In this document: positions 1-7,907 of the stretch, in pieces
How the letters are laid out: each line of letters starts with the position of its first letter
Position numbering within the stretch: position 1 is the stretch's first letter
Assembly (NCBI RefSeq): GCF_049999945.1
Contig: NZ_JBLYUB010000027.1
Location: forward strand, 1 to 64,000
Direction of reading: 5' to 3'
Length of the DNA stretch: 64,000 bases
Source of the DNA: Planosporangium spinosum
Lineage (GTDB): Bacteria; Actinomycetota; Actinomycetes; Mycobacteriales; Micromonosporaceae
The notes under the pieces: model-generated
Told to the model about the DNA's origin: nothing
Database searches by the model: none
The model's input: only the letters and a program-made list of their open reading frames with translations
Made by a program: the position numbers and the translations under genes

Positions 1-120
1 GTCGACCGCCGACGGGCAGAACAAAAGAGCGACCCGGAGATCCGCCGCTGTCTCAAGCGCTACACCGCGCGCCGACTGTTCCGGTTGATGGAAACCGCCG
101 CAGCGCTTGACAGGCCATAG
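1..120 (+). mobile_element. IS110-type transposase, C-terminal fragment
   Basis: Frame 1 is open from the window edge to a TAG at 118-120, giving about 39 residues. The segment EIRRCLKRYTARRLF looks like the C-terminal tail of IS110-family transposases, where an RCLKR-type motif sits close to the end. Nothing of the DEDD or serine catalytic domains is visible because the gene continues left of the window. It ends only about 50 bp before the first recognisable residues of a truncated integrase, so it marks an insertion scar. The family call rests on a short tail and is moderate. Confidence 0.5.
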
Positions 121-191
121 AAGCGTCGAGCGGAGCCCGACAATCAACACGAGGCGTTGTCCGGTCTCGGGACGTCGACTCCGAACGCCGG

Positions 192-710
192 GTGTTGCAC
201 GTCGCCCGGCAGATCAAGATGGTGCGCGGAAAGCCGATCTTCGCGTTCCCTAAGGGCGGCGAAATCCGTGAGGTGCCGCTGCCGGACTCGGTGATCCGGC
301 GGCTGGAAGCTCACGCCGAACAGTTCCCGCCGATCCCGATCACGCTGCCGTGGGGTAGCTCGACCGGGAAGCCCAGAACCGTGATGCTCTACCTGTACAC
401 GGCCGATCTGCAAACGGTGAAGCGCTCCGGGTTCAACCAGACCGCGTGGAGGTCCGCGCTGGCGGCCACCGGGATCGAGGACAGCCGGCGCAACGGCATG
501 CACGTACTGCGGCACACCTACGCCTCGGTGCTGCTGGACGCCGGCGAGAGCGTCAAGGCCCTCGCCGCCTACCTCGGGCACGCCGACCCCGGCTTGACGC
601 TGCGCACGTACACCCACCTGCTGCCCACCAGCGAGGACCGCACCCGCCGCGCTATCGACCGGGCGTTCACCGACGGCCCGGACGAGCGTGCCGGCCTGGA
701 GACGGCCTAG
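192..710 (+). pseudogene. Tyrosine recombinase (integrase), 5'-truncated
   Basis: The catalytic C-terminal half of a phage/ICE-type tyrosine recombinase. It carries HVLRH (the HxLRH box), then LGH and a TYTHL segment holding the nucleophilic tyrosine. The family is normally 370-450 residues; only about 172 remain from the GTG at 192. Recognisable integrase sequence (DVDSERRVLHV) continues in frame upstream of 192 to about 168, so this GTG is not the native start. The SAM-like DNA-binding domain and the first catalytic arginine are missing, and an IS110 tail lies immediately upstream. A nonfunctional remnant is the simplest reading. Confidence 0.75.
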
Positions 711-756
711 AGCGCCTTCGGAGGACCTCCACCGCAGGTCAGGGCCGGTTTAGGCG

Positions 757-1011
757 TCACTTCCACTTGAAGTGCACGAACAGGCGCCCGAAGTTCTTGG
801 AGTCCTTCTCGACCCGGTGGTACAGGGCCTTGATCTCCTTCTGGTCCAGGAACCGCAGGACCCGCTTCTTGAGCTGGCCTGACCCCTTACCCGGGATGAT
901 CTCCACGAGGGTGGCCTTCTTCGCGACCGCCTCGGCGATGATCCCGTTCAACGCCCGCTCGATGTCGTCGTTGCGGTTGTAGATGTCGTGCAGGTCGAGC
1001 TTGAGCTTCAC
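757..1011 (-). CDS. Small Smr-domain protein
   Basis: An 84-residue stand-alone Smr domain, the module found at the C terminus of MutS2. It has the LDLHD motif near the N terminus and the PGKGSGQLKKRVLRFL loop-helix in the middle, both typical of Smr nucleases and nucleic-acid-binding proteins. The C terminus ends FVHFKWK. Smr domains nick or bind branched DNA or cleave RNA; the role of this short actinobacterial form is not evident from sequence. It lies alone between the integrase remnant and the STAS gene, both separated by intergenic DNA. Confidence 0.85.
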   Translation of the reverse strand: MKLKLDLHDIYNRNDDIERALNGIIAEAVAKKATLVEIIPGKGSGQLKKRVLRFLDQKEIKALYHRVEKDSKNFGRLFVHFKWK

Positions 1012-1220
1012 GTGCCTCCCTCCGGCATCAGCCCAGCGTACGTGTGGCGTAAAACCGTTGCGGGTCGTCCGGGCACCTCATATGGTTGGCGTACACGTGA
1101 AGGGAGGTGGTCCAAAGTTGTGTAGTGCTTGGACTCGTGAGGTGACTGTCCGCTAGTCGCCGTCCTCTGGCTTTTCGTAGCCGAACCGTACGGCGGCTCG
1201 GCGAATACCAGGCAGTTACC

Positions 1221-1283
1221 CGACCCCCGGGGTCCGGCCGTTGTCCAGCCGGTCCGTGCGACAGCGCGGAACCCCGGGGGTCG
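1221..1283 (-). terminator. Long GC-rich inverted repeat in the 1012-1322 gap
   Basis: Arms at 1221-1236 and 1267-1283 pair almost perfectly (one extra base) around a loop of about 30 nt. It lies about 40 bp after the STAS gene stop on the minus strand, so it may act as a terminator. Nothing else was recognised in the 310 bp gap. Confidence 0.45.
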
Positions 1284-1322
1284 TCCTATTCCGCCACTCC
1301 CCACGCCTGATCTCCGGGCTCG

Positions 1323-1676
1323 CTACGCCTGATCTCCGGCCGCCAGCACCTCGTACACGCCTGTGACCTCCAGCACGTTGCGGACCGTGCCGTGGCAGTT
1401 GCACACGCCGAAGCCGGCCCCCCGCTGCCGGGCCGTGTGGTACCCGGCGATGAGGGCGGCGATGCCGCTCGAGTCAAGGAAGCGCAACGGATCGAAGTCC
1501 AGCAGCAGACCGCCGACGCCGGGCTCGTCGAGGACCGTGGTGATCGCGTCACGGAGCTGGTCGACCGTGCCGATGTCGACCTCGCCGCTGACGATCAGAC
1601 GGATCACGCCGTCGCCGGCGGTCGACCGGGTCACGCCCAACCGCCTCGACCCCATACCGCTGCCCACGGCACTCAT
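1323..1676 (-). CDS. STAS-domain anti-anti-sigma factor
   Basis: A 117-residue STAS protein of the SpoIIAA/RsbV type. The family binds an anti-sigma kinase in its unphosphorylated state and thereby frees a stress sigma factor. The hallmark FLDSSGIAAL segment, with the phosphorylatable serine, is present in the second half, preceded by a VSGEVDIGTVDQL strand-helix near the N terminus. ATG at 1676 has a GAGGAG Shine-Dalgarno. No anti-sigma kinase or sigma factor is encoded beside it, so its partner must be elsewhere. Confidence 0.85.
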   Translation of the reverse strand: MSAVGSGMGSRRLGVTRSTAGDGVIRLIVSGEVDIGTVDQLRDAITTVLDEPGVGGLLLDFDPLRFLDSSGIAALIAGYHTARQRGAGFGVCNCHGTVRNVLEVTGVYEVLAAGDQA

Positions 1677-1807
1677 CGACGCTCCTCGTACGGCCCAATC
1701 CGGCTGGCGAATCGTTACGGGCGGAACAGTACCGGCTCAACCTGTGCGCGCTGCGTCATTCGATCGGGTGCGTTTCCACCACAAAGGAGACTTCCACAAC
1801 GGAGACT

Positions 1808-2794
1808 TCACAGCGCGCTCAGCAGCCCGTCGAGGCGGCCGCGAAGGTCCGCCAGGAACGCGTCGTACCCCTCCCCGGCGTATCCCCGCGTCGGCCCCTC
1901 GGTGAGCATCAGCAGGTACAGGTACGCGGTGTACAGGGTCAGCCTGGTACGGACGGCGCCGTCCAGCCGGACCGGGTGACCGGCCCACGCGGCGTACCCG
2001 TCGATCAGGTCCGGCAGTTCGGCCACGTCGCGCAGCAGCGCAAGCGACACGAACTCCGCGTACGGGTCGCCGTAGAACGCCCGCTCACCGTCGATCAGGC
2101 CGGCCACCCCGAGGTCCGGCTGGATCAGCACGTTGCCGTCCCAGAGGTCGAAGTGCACGAGTACCGGCCGGTCGACCTCGTCGAGGACCGCGGCGTGGCG
2201 GTGCACCGAGGCGGCGACCCGGTCGGCTGGTACGCCCAGGTCGACGCCGAGGCGCCGGGCGTCGGCGAGAATGTCGTCGACCATCGCGAGGAACGAGATC
2301 CGCCAGCGCGGCGAGCGGGTACGGCCGTCGCGGCGCAGGTACCCGAACGCCGGCCCCCGTACGGTGTGCAACCGTGCGGCGATCCGGCCCAGCTCCCGGC
2401 GTATCCCGGCGTCGGTGTCGGGGGTCAGGTCCGCGGCGAGGTCGGCGAGCCGGCCGCCCGGCAGCCACTCCACGAAGACGTACTCGCTGGAGATCAGCGT
2501 CCGGCTCAGGTCGGCCGCGTACACCTCCGGTACGGGTACCCCGGCGCCCGCCGCGCTGCGGTAGAACAGCGCCTCGGCGTGGATCAGGTCGGCCTCATAG
2601 GTCAGCAGTTCCAGCTCGGGCGGCGGCGCGACCTTGAGCACGCTGCGCCGGCCGTCGGCGAGCGTCACCCCGTACACCGCGTTGAACGTCCCGCCGGACA
2701 GCTCCTCCACACCGGTCACGCCGGCACCGAGGGACCGGCGGGCCAACTCGTCGATCGTGGCCTCGCCCAGCCGGCGCTTGGTGATGCTGTCCAC
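1808..2794 (-). CDS. APH-family phosphotransferase
   Basis: About 328 residues with the aminoglycoside phosphotransferase/choline kinase fold. LSGGTFNAVYGV forms the nucleotide loop, SVLKV carries the ATP-positioning lysine, HFDLWDGNVL is the catalytic (Brenner) loop, and GLIDGERAFYGDP holds the metal-binding aspartate. Such proteins phosphorylate small molecules; the substrate cannot be read from sequence. I prefer the GTG at 2794 (VDSITKRRL), preceded by GGGACGA, over in-frame starts up to 2893 that add a low-complexity arginine-rich stretch. Flanked by short gaps on both sides. Confidence 0.75.
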   Translation of the reverse strand: MDSITKRRLGEATIDELARRSLGAGVTGVEELSGGTFNAVYGVTLADGRRSVLKVAPPPELELLTYEADLIHAEALFYRSAAGAGVPVPEVYAADLSRTLISSEYVFVEWLPGGRLADLAADLTPDTDAGIRRELGRIAARLHTVRGPAFGYLRRDGRTRSPRWRISFLAMVDDILADARRLGVDLGVPADRVAASVHRHAAVLDEVDRPVLVHFDLWDGNVLIQPDLGVAGLIDGERAFYGDPYAEFVSLALLRDVAELPDLIDGYAAWAGHPVRLDGAVRTRLTLYTAYLYLLMLTEGPTRGYAGEGYDAFLADLRGRLDGLLSAL

Positions 2795-2833
2795 ATCGAT
2801 GATCGTCCCGGCCGGCCCACCGCGCCGGCAATC

Positions 2834-3037
2834 CCCCGGGCCGACCGCTGCTCGGCGGCGTTGCGGAGCAGGTCGTACCCCGACGCGGCGCACGCGTCCC
2901 TGTCCGACCAGCTCGGCTCCGGCTACATAGTCGTCGACATGCAGTCAGCCCCGGCCACGGCCGACGTGCTGCTGGTGCCGCCGATCAGCCCTCAGCTGAT
3001 CGGGCAGCTCGAGATCGAGCCCCCACGCAACGGCTGA
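2834..3037 (+). pseudogene. C-terminal coding remnant, family not recognised
   Basis: A plus-strand reading frame ending in TGA at 3035-3037 keeps strong GC-rich third-position bias from about 2834 and reads like a real protein tail (GSGYIVVDMQSAPATADVLL). No start codon or upstream domain belongs to it; the APH gene on the other strand begins only 40 bp away. I read it as the surviving 3' end of a gene lost upstream. I do not recognise the family. The rest of 2795-3180 shows nothing else. Confidence 0.3.
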
Positions 3038-3180
3038 GGCTCAGCCGAACGATGACGATGCGAGTGCCAAGCCCGACCCGCAACCGCGCAGTCCAGTTCA
3101 GGCCCCCAGCGTCCACGGTGGTTCTGTAGTGTGCGACGTCCTCTCGCCGAGCTTGTCCTACGGCCGCGAAGACTTGAGCG

Positions 3181-4098
3181 CTAGGCGCGGGTCGCAGCGA
3201 GCCGTTCCAGGGCTGCGGCCGCCGGCGGAGCCCACGTGGTTTTCCCGCCGGGCCGGCCATGGACTCCGTTGTCGCCGATGAGCAGGCACGCGAGTGCCTT
3301 GCCCAACGCGCAGCCGCGAGCGCGGCGCAGAGTCGCGGCATCAGCACCCGGCGAGTAGGCCTGATGGAAACGGTCGATAACCCCGTCGGGCAGAAGCAGC
3401 CAGCCGCCGGCCAGGTCCCAGGCCGGGTCCCCTGCGCACATGTCGCCAAAGTCCACCACGCCGCAGAAGTTGCCGTCACTGGTCAGAACATTCGCCGGGT
3501 GCAGGTCGCCGTGCAGCCATGTCGGCGGACCGATCCAGGCGGGCGCGGTCACCGCATCATCCCAGACCTCGCGCAAGGCATCCGGGTCGGAGATCAACCC
3601 CCGCTCGGTTGTCTCCGTCAGCATTTGCGCGACGCCCTGGCTCACAGCGGCCAGTGGCCCACCTCGGCGGTGCCGGCCCACAGGTGCGTCGTCAGGCGCG
3701 GGCTGATGTAAGGCTGTCAAGAAAGCTGCCAGGAGTTCGGCTGCCTCGGCGCCGCGCGTCGCAGGGGCGCGGTCAGCAGGTTCACCGGCGACCCAGGTGG
3801 TGACGATCCAGGGGCGCGGGAACCGCTCCGAAGGCCGGCCCAGACGCTGCGGAACAGGAATCGGCAGGGGCAGGCGCGGCGCCATGGCCGGCAGCAGGGT
3901 GTGCTCCTTGAGGAGCAACTCGTCCTCGTCCAGGGTGTGCCAGGCCAGCCGGACCGCGAGGTCGTCACCGAGCCGCCACAACTGATTGTCCCAGCCAATG
4001 GCACCAAACCTCAGCGGCAAGTCCGCCAAATCGGGGTGCTGTTCGCGGAGCAACTCGACAATCAGATCCGCAGTGATCTCGATTTCGGTGCTCGTCAC
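3181..4098 (-). CDS. Aminoglycoside phosphotransferase-like kinase
   Basis: About 305 residues of the APH fold, the usual family length. FGAIGWDNQLWRL is the ATP loop, DLAVRLAW lies near the binding lysine/arginine, WLHGDLHPANVL is the catalytic loop with Asp and Asn, and GVVDFGDMCAGDPAWDLA holds the metal-binding Asp. This subtype is often annotated as a macrolide or aminoglycoside kinase, but many members are not resistance enzymes. I chose GTG 4098 (TSTEIEITADL) because it aligns with the family start; an ATG at 4197 would add 33 residues without conserved features. Confidence 0.75.
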   Translation of the reverse strand: MTSTEIEITADLIVELLREQHPDLADLPLRFGAIGWDNQLWRLGDDLAVRLAWHTLDEDELLLKEHTLLPAMAPRLPLPIPVPQRLGRPSERFPRPWIVTTWVAGEPADRAPATRGAEAAELLAAFLTALHQPAPDDAPVGRHRRGGPLAAVSQGVAQMLTETTERGLISDPDALREVWDDAVTAPAWIGPPTWLHGDLHPANVLTSDGNFCGVVDFGDMCAGDPAWDLAGGWLLLPDGVIDRFHQAYSPGADAATLRRARGCALGKALACLLIGDNGVHGRPGGKTTWAPPAAAALERLAATRA

Positions 4099-4288
4099 CG
4101 CAGCGACTCTATCGCTGTCGCGCCACAGGCGTTGCTCAGGGCTGGGAGCCGCGGGGACAAACATGTCCACTTTCGCCACTGCCTGACACAGGTTCACGCG
4201 AACATGTGCGGTTTGGAGTACGCCTCGTCGGAGGCGGTCGCGACGGAGGCTTTCTCCTCGCGTTCGGTGAGCACCTTAATCTGAGTGG

Positions 4289-4690
4289 ATGGCGTCCTTC
4301 ATCTCCCACACCACCGTCGACTGTCTCGATGCCTACGCCTTGTCGTCCTGGTGGCGGGATGTACTGGACTACAGCGAGGACCCGGACGACCCCAACGAGC
4401 CCGGCCACGAGGAGTGCATGATCCTCTCTCCGGACGGACGGCACCGGTTGCTGTTCATCGAGGTCCCGGAGCGGAAGCAGGTCAAGAACCGGCTCCATCT
4501 CGACCTGCGCCCCCGCGAGGGTACGCGCGACGAGGAGCTGGCGCGGCTCGTCGCGCTCGGCGCAGCCCAGGTCGACGACCGGCGCAACCCCGACGGCACC
4601 GGGTGGGTGGTACTCGCCGACCCCGAGGGGAACGAGTTCTGCATCCTGCGCAGCGAGGCCGAGGTCGCCGCCACCCGCACGGACGCCTGA
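4289..4690 (+). CDS. VOC-superfamily (glyoxalase-like) protein
   Basis: A 133-residue single-module vicinal oxygen chelate protein. The N-terminal HTTVDCLDAYALSSWW strand and the C-terminal LADPEGNEFCIL motif are diagnostic of the glyoxalase/bleomycin-resistance fold. Metal ligands are only partly visible, so it may be a non-catalytic binding protein. It converges on the catabolic operon, ending 4 bp before the amidohydrolase stop on the opposite strand. Function unknown. Confidence 0.8.
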   Translation: MASFISHTTVDCLDAYALSSWWRDVLDYSEDPDDPNEPGHEECMILSPDGRHRLLFIEVPERKQVKNRLHLDLRPREGTRDEELARLVALGAAQVDDRRNPDGTGWVVLADPEGNEFCILRSEAEVAATRTDA

Positions 4691-4694
4691 TCGC

Positions 4695-5657
4695 TCATAC
4701 CGTCCGTGCGGTGCGGCCCAGGGCGGCGGCGGCGTTCCCGGTCGCCACCTGGATGCGCAGCGCCGCCGGGAGGTGGTCGACCAGGGACTGCGGGTCGTCG
4801 GTACCCATGGGGAAGGGCCAGTCACTGCCGAGGACGAGCTTGTCCTCGCCGAACGTCGTCACGGCCAGATCGACGACGGCCGCATCGTGGGCGAGGCAGT
4901 CCACCCACAGCCGCCGTACGGCCGCCCGCGGGTCTTCGACCTGCCGGACCAGCCCCGGGCGGGAGGTGTCCACGCCGCGCGTCCAGCGCCCGACGACCGT
5001 GGGTACGCAGCCGCCGCAGTGCACGAGCACCACCCGCATACCCGGGTGGCGCGTCAGCACGCCACCGAGTACGAGCTGGGCGGCCGCGACCGCCGTCTCC
5101 ACCGGGTTGCCCAGGAGGTTGGCCAGGTACATCTCCTCGAGCCTGGCGTCGGGTGAGGTGCCGGGATGCAGCAGCAGCATGCGGCGGTCGGCCGCCAGCA
5201 GGTCCCACAGCGGCTCCAGGTCGGGCGAGGCCAGCGAGACCGACGCGCCGGCGGCGGATCCGACCACGCCCGCCCAGCGCGGTTCGCCGCGTACCCGCAG
5301 GTACTCGGCGCAGGCCGCGTCCGGATCCTCCAGCGGGAGGTAGGCCAGGGGCAGCAGCCGGGCGTGCGCGCCGGTGGCCGCGAGCAGGCCCTCGTTGAGC
5401 AGGGACACCCACCGGGGACGCACCCCGGCGCCCAGGTGCTGGCGGAAGAACGGCGGGGGTACCGACACGGCCGCCTCGTCGAGCCCGGCACGGTCGAGGT
5501 AGTCGCACAGCGCACCGGCGTCGTAGAGCGGCCGGGGGCCGACGGCGTGCCCGTCCAGGACGAGCTGCCCGTCGCGCTCGGCGATCCCCAGTACGGGATC
5601 GAGGTGCGCCGGGTCCACCACCGGCGCCAGATGCGCGTGCATATCTACTTTGGACAC
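4695..5657 (-). CDS. ACMSD-like amidohydrolase
   Basis: 320 residues of the amidohydrolase-2 family, which includes 2-amino-3-carboxymuconate semialdehyde decarboxylase and gamma-resorcylate decarboxylase. The metal-binding HAH motif stands at the extreme N terminus (VDMHAHL); LLHPGTS and VLVHCGGC supply later histidines, and GSDWPFP holds the conserved metal aspartate. Members usually decarboxylate or hydrolyse ring-cleavage products. GTG 5657 has a strong GGAGGGG site. Last gene of the operon, 32 nt after the FAH-family gene. Exact substrate unknown. Confidence 0.8.
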   Translation of the reverse strand: MSKVDMHAHLAPVVDPAHLDPVLGIAERDGQLVLDGHAVGPRPLYDAGALCDYLDRAGLDEAAVSVPPPFFRQHLGAGVRPRWVSLLNEGLLAATGAHARLLPLAYLPLEDPDAACAEYLRVRGEPRWAGVVGSAAGASVSLASPDLEPLWDLLAADRRMLLLHPGTSPDARLEEMYLANLLGNPVETAVAAAQLVLGGVLTRHPGMRVVLVHCGGCVPTVVGRWTRGVDTSRPGLVRQVEDPRAAVRRLWVDCLAHDAAVVDLAVTTFGEDKLVLGSDWPFPMGTDDPQSLVDHLPAALRIQVATGNAAAALGRTARTV

Positions 5658-5689
5658 CGCTGCCCCTCCTCGTCCGGGGTTCGCCCCAC

Positions 5690-6577
5690 TCAACTCAGCA
5701 CCGTCCGGCTCACCCGGTTGCGCAGCTCGCCCAGCCCGCTCACCCGGGTGACGACGGTGTCCCCGTCGGTCAGGAAGACCTGCGGCGTACGGGCATTGCC
5801 GATGCCGCTGGGCGTACCGGTGAGGACGACGTCCCCGGGCCGCAACGTCATCCCCCAGCTCAGCTCGGCGATGATCTGCGCGCAGTCGAAGGCCATCTGC
5901 CTGGTGTCGGCGTCCTGCAGCAACCGGCCGTTGACCTCGCACTGGATCCGCAGCCCCACGGAAATGTCCACCTCGTCGACGGTGGTGATCCAGGGCCCGA
6001 GCGGCATGGTGGCGTCGATGCTCTTGCCCTTGAGCCACTGCCCGCCGTGGGCGCGCTGCAGGTCCCGCTGGGAGACGTCGTTGACGACGCACAGGCCCAT
6101 GACGTGCTCCCAGGCCCGGTCCTCGGGGATGGAACGGCCCTCGGTACCGATCACCAGCGCGACCTCCGCCTCGTAGTCCCACTTCTGGGAGATGGCGGGG
6201 TCCCAGGCGATGTCGTCGTAGGGACCGATGACCGTGTCGGGGCCCTTGGTGAAGAAGGTCGGGTGTTCCGGCCGCTCCGGCGGGTCCTGCCCCTCGCGCA
6301 GCCCCTTCGACTCCTCGAAGTGGTCCCAGTAGTTCCAGCCGGTGCACAGCAGGTCCCGGTTGAACCGGGTCAGCGGGGCGCCCAGGGTCACCGCCGACGC
6401 GTCGACCACCGGTGCCGTCCCGACCGCCGTGGCGGCGGCGGCCAGCGCCCGGCCGCCCCCACGGACGATGTCGTCGACGGCGCCCAGCTCGTCGGGGAGC
6501 AGCGCCACGGCCGCCCCGTCGTCGATCACGGCGACGGCGCGCCAGACCCCGTCCACCTTCGCCCGAGCCAGTTTCAT
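5690..6577 (-). CDS. Fumarylacetoacetate hydrolase-family enzyme
   Basis: 295 residues. After an N-terminal domain of about 75 residues comes the FAH fold: LCTGWNYWDHFEES, DYEAEVALVIG with the metal-binding glutamates, NDVSQRDLQ, KGKSID and TGTPSGIG. Members hydrolyse, hydrate or decarboxylate 2-keto acids from aromatic ring cleavage (acylpyruvase, 2-oxopent-4-enoate hydratase, oxalocrotonate decarboxylase). Next to RidA and an ACMSD-like gene, a role late in a meta-cleavage-type route is likely, but hydratase, decarboxylase and hydrolase activities cannot be told apart by eye. Starts 4 nt after the RidA stop. Confidence 0.85.
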   Translation of the reverse strand: MKLARAKVDGVWRAVAVIDDGAAVALLPDELGAVDDIVRGGGRALAAAATAVGTAPVVDASAVTLGAPLTRFNRDLLCTGWNYWDHFEESKGLREGQDPPERPEHPTFFTKGPDTVIGPYDDIAWDPAISQKWDYEAEVALVIGTEGRSIPEDRAWEHVMGLCVVNDVSQRDLQRAHGGQWLKGKSIDATMPLGPWITTVDEVDISVGLRIQCEVNGRLLQDADTRQMAFDCAQIIAELSWGMTLRPGDVVLTGTPSGIGNARTPQVFLTDGDTVVTRVSGLGELRNRVSRTVLS

Positions 6578-6581
6578 CCGG

Positions 6582-6989
6582 TCACTCGCCTTCGGCAGCG
6601 AGGACGGCGATGGCGTTGATCTCGATCAGGTAGTCCTTGTTCACGAACTTGGACACCTCGACCATGGTCGACGCCGGGGCACCGCCGGTGAAGTACTGCC
6701 GGCGCACCGCGTGGATCGCGTCGAAGTCCTCCATGTTGCGCACGTAGACGTCGACGCGGGCGATGTCGTCGAGCGTGCCTCCGGCGGCCTCCACGGCCGC
6801 CTTGAGGTTCTGGCAGACCTGGTGGGTCTGGGCGGAGATGTCACCGACCCCGGTGACGCCGCCGCTCTCGTTGCGGGCCGTCATGCCGGAGATGAACAGC
6901 AGACGGCCGCGCGCCTCGGCGACGGTGGCCTGGGCGAAGTGGCCGTTGGGCGGTGCGAGCCGGGGGGACACGACCTGGGACTTGGGCAT
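6582..6989 (-). CDS. RidA-family (YjgF) enamine/imine deaminase
   Basis: 135 residues of the Rid/YER057c/UK114 family. FISGMTARNES lies near the N terminus, KAAVEAAGGTLDDIARVDVYV in the middle, and a C-terminal FVNKDYLIEINAIAV strand. Rid proteins hydrolyse enamine/imine intermediates; some in nitroaromatic and 3-hydroxyanthranilate operons are 2-aminomuconate deaminases. Placement between cupins and FAH/ACMSD-like genes suits that role. The conserved catalytic-pocket arginine position was not verified by alignment. Confidence 0.85.
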   Translation of the reverse strand: MPKSQVVSPRLAPPNGHFAQATVAEARGRLLFISGMTARNESGGVTGVGDISAQTHQVCQNLKAAVEAAGGTLDDIARVDVYVRNMEDFDAIHAVRRQYFTGGAPASTMVEVSKFVNKDYLIEINAIAVLAAEGE

Positions 6990-7016
6990 TCTCGTTCTCC
7001 TGCGGGTTACGTGCGT

Positions 7017-7532
7017 TCAGCGGGCGTCGTCGGGGCTGGAGTACCACTCCGGCTGGGTGGGGTAGTGCGGCCCGTCGTAGACCTCCAGCAGCACGGACTC
7101 CTCTTCGGCCAAGGTGGGCCCGTGCAGGCTGCCCTTGGGGTTCCAGTAGAAGGAACCCGGGGTGAGCGTGATGCCGGTCGGGACGTAGGTGTAACGGCCC
7201 GACAGGCAGAACATGAACTGGTTGGAGGCGTGGGAGTGCCGCGACGGGATCCCGCTGCCCCGCTCGAACCGCACGAGCGCGATCGACGCCCCGGTCTCGT
7301 CGTCGCGCCAGAGCATCTTGTGCGACAGGCCGGCGAGGGTCTTGTCCACCCACGCCAGGTCACCGGTCTGGACCATGATCTCGCGGAACCGGCCCAGCAC
7401 CTCACCGTCGGGACCGGCGACGTCCCGCTCGCGCGAACGGTCGGCCGTCTCACCGGAGTACGCGGCGGGTTCGGACAGGTTGGCGGCCCACTCCGCCTCG
7501 GTCATATCCCCGGTCGGCCCGTTCTCAGCCAC
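7017..7532 (-). CDS. Cupin-domain protein (second cupin)
   Basis: 171 residues. The cupin core shows RHSHASNQFMFCLSG (motif 1: HxH, with Gln where Glu is usual) and PGSFYWNPKGSLHGP (motif 2 with its histidine), so a three-His metal site is possible. It could be a ring-cleaving or quercetinase-like dioxygenase, or a non-catalytic partner. GTG 7532 is preceded by GGAGGGGG and overlaps the end of the upstream cupin gene, indicating translational coupling; an ATG ten codons inside is an alternative. Confidence 0.75.
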   Translation of the reverse strand: MAENGPTGDMTEAEWAANLSEPAAYSGETADRSRERDVAGPDGEVLGRFREIMVQTGDLAWVDKTLAGLSHKMLWRDDETGASIALVRFERGSGIPSRHSHASNQFMFCLSGRYTYVPTGITLTPGSFYWNPKGSLHGPTLAEEESVLLEVYDGPHYPTQPEWYSSPDDAR

Positions 7533-7896
7533 GGTCGCCCCCTCCGGTCCGGTTCTCGCCGAGACACTTGAGCTCGACCAGCCGGGAGGTGTAGATGGTG
7601 GTGCCGCGGTTGGTGAGCATGTGCACCTCACCCGGCTCGCGGTAGACGACGCCACCGGCGGGCTCGTGGACCAGGCGCGGCTCGCCCCCGGTGAGCGGGT
7701 CGATGCGGTTGTCCGCCTCCTGCACCGCGATGACCAGGTACGGGTTGTGGTGCTCGTGCCAGGGCTGCTGCTGCCCCGGCTCCAGGGTGATCTCCCAGAC
7801 CCGGACCTCGTCGTTCTCGAACACGACGCGCTGGCCGACGTCACCGAGGACGATCTGCGACCCGTCCGGTCCGGTTACCACATCTCCACGTGCCAT
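7525..7896 (-). CDS. Cupin-domain protein (first cupin)
   Basis: 123 residues forming one small cupin barrel. PWHEHHNPYLVIAVQ supplies the HxHH ligands of motif 1, and PGEVHMLTNRG is motif 2 with the last histidine. Mono-cupins of this size in degradative operons include dioxygenases and isomerases; I cannot assign the reaction. It begins 11 nt after the flavin monooxygenase stop and overlaps the next cupin gene. The two cupins are clearly different sequences rather than a recent duplication. Confidence 0.75.
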   Translation of the reverse strand: MARGDVVTGPDGSQIVLGDVGQRVVFENDEVRVWEITLEPGQQQPWHEHHNPYLVIAVQEADNRIDPLTGGEPRLVHEPAGGVVYREPGEVHMLTNRGTTIYTSRLVELKCLGENRTGGGDRG

Positions 7897-7907
7897 GTGA
7901 CTCTCCT

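Noticed and set aside
1976..3037. A 353-codon plus-strand open frame over the APH gene.
   Set aside because: Most of it is the antisense of the APH gene; only the last 200 bp beyond that gene has independent coding character.
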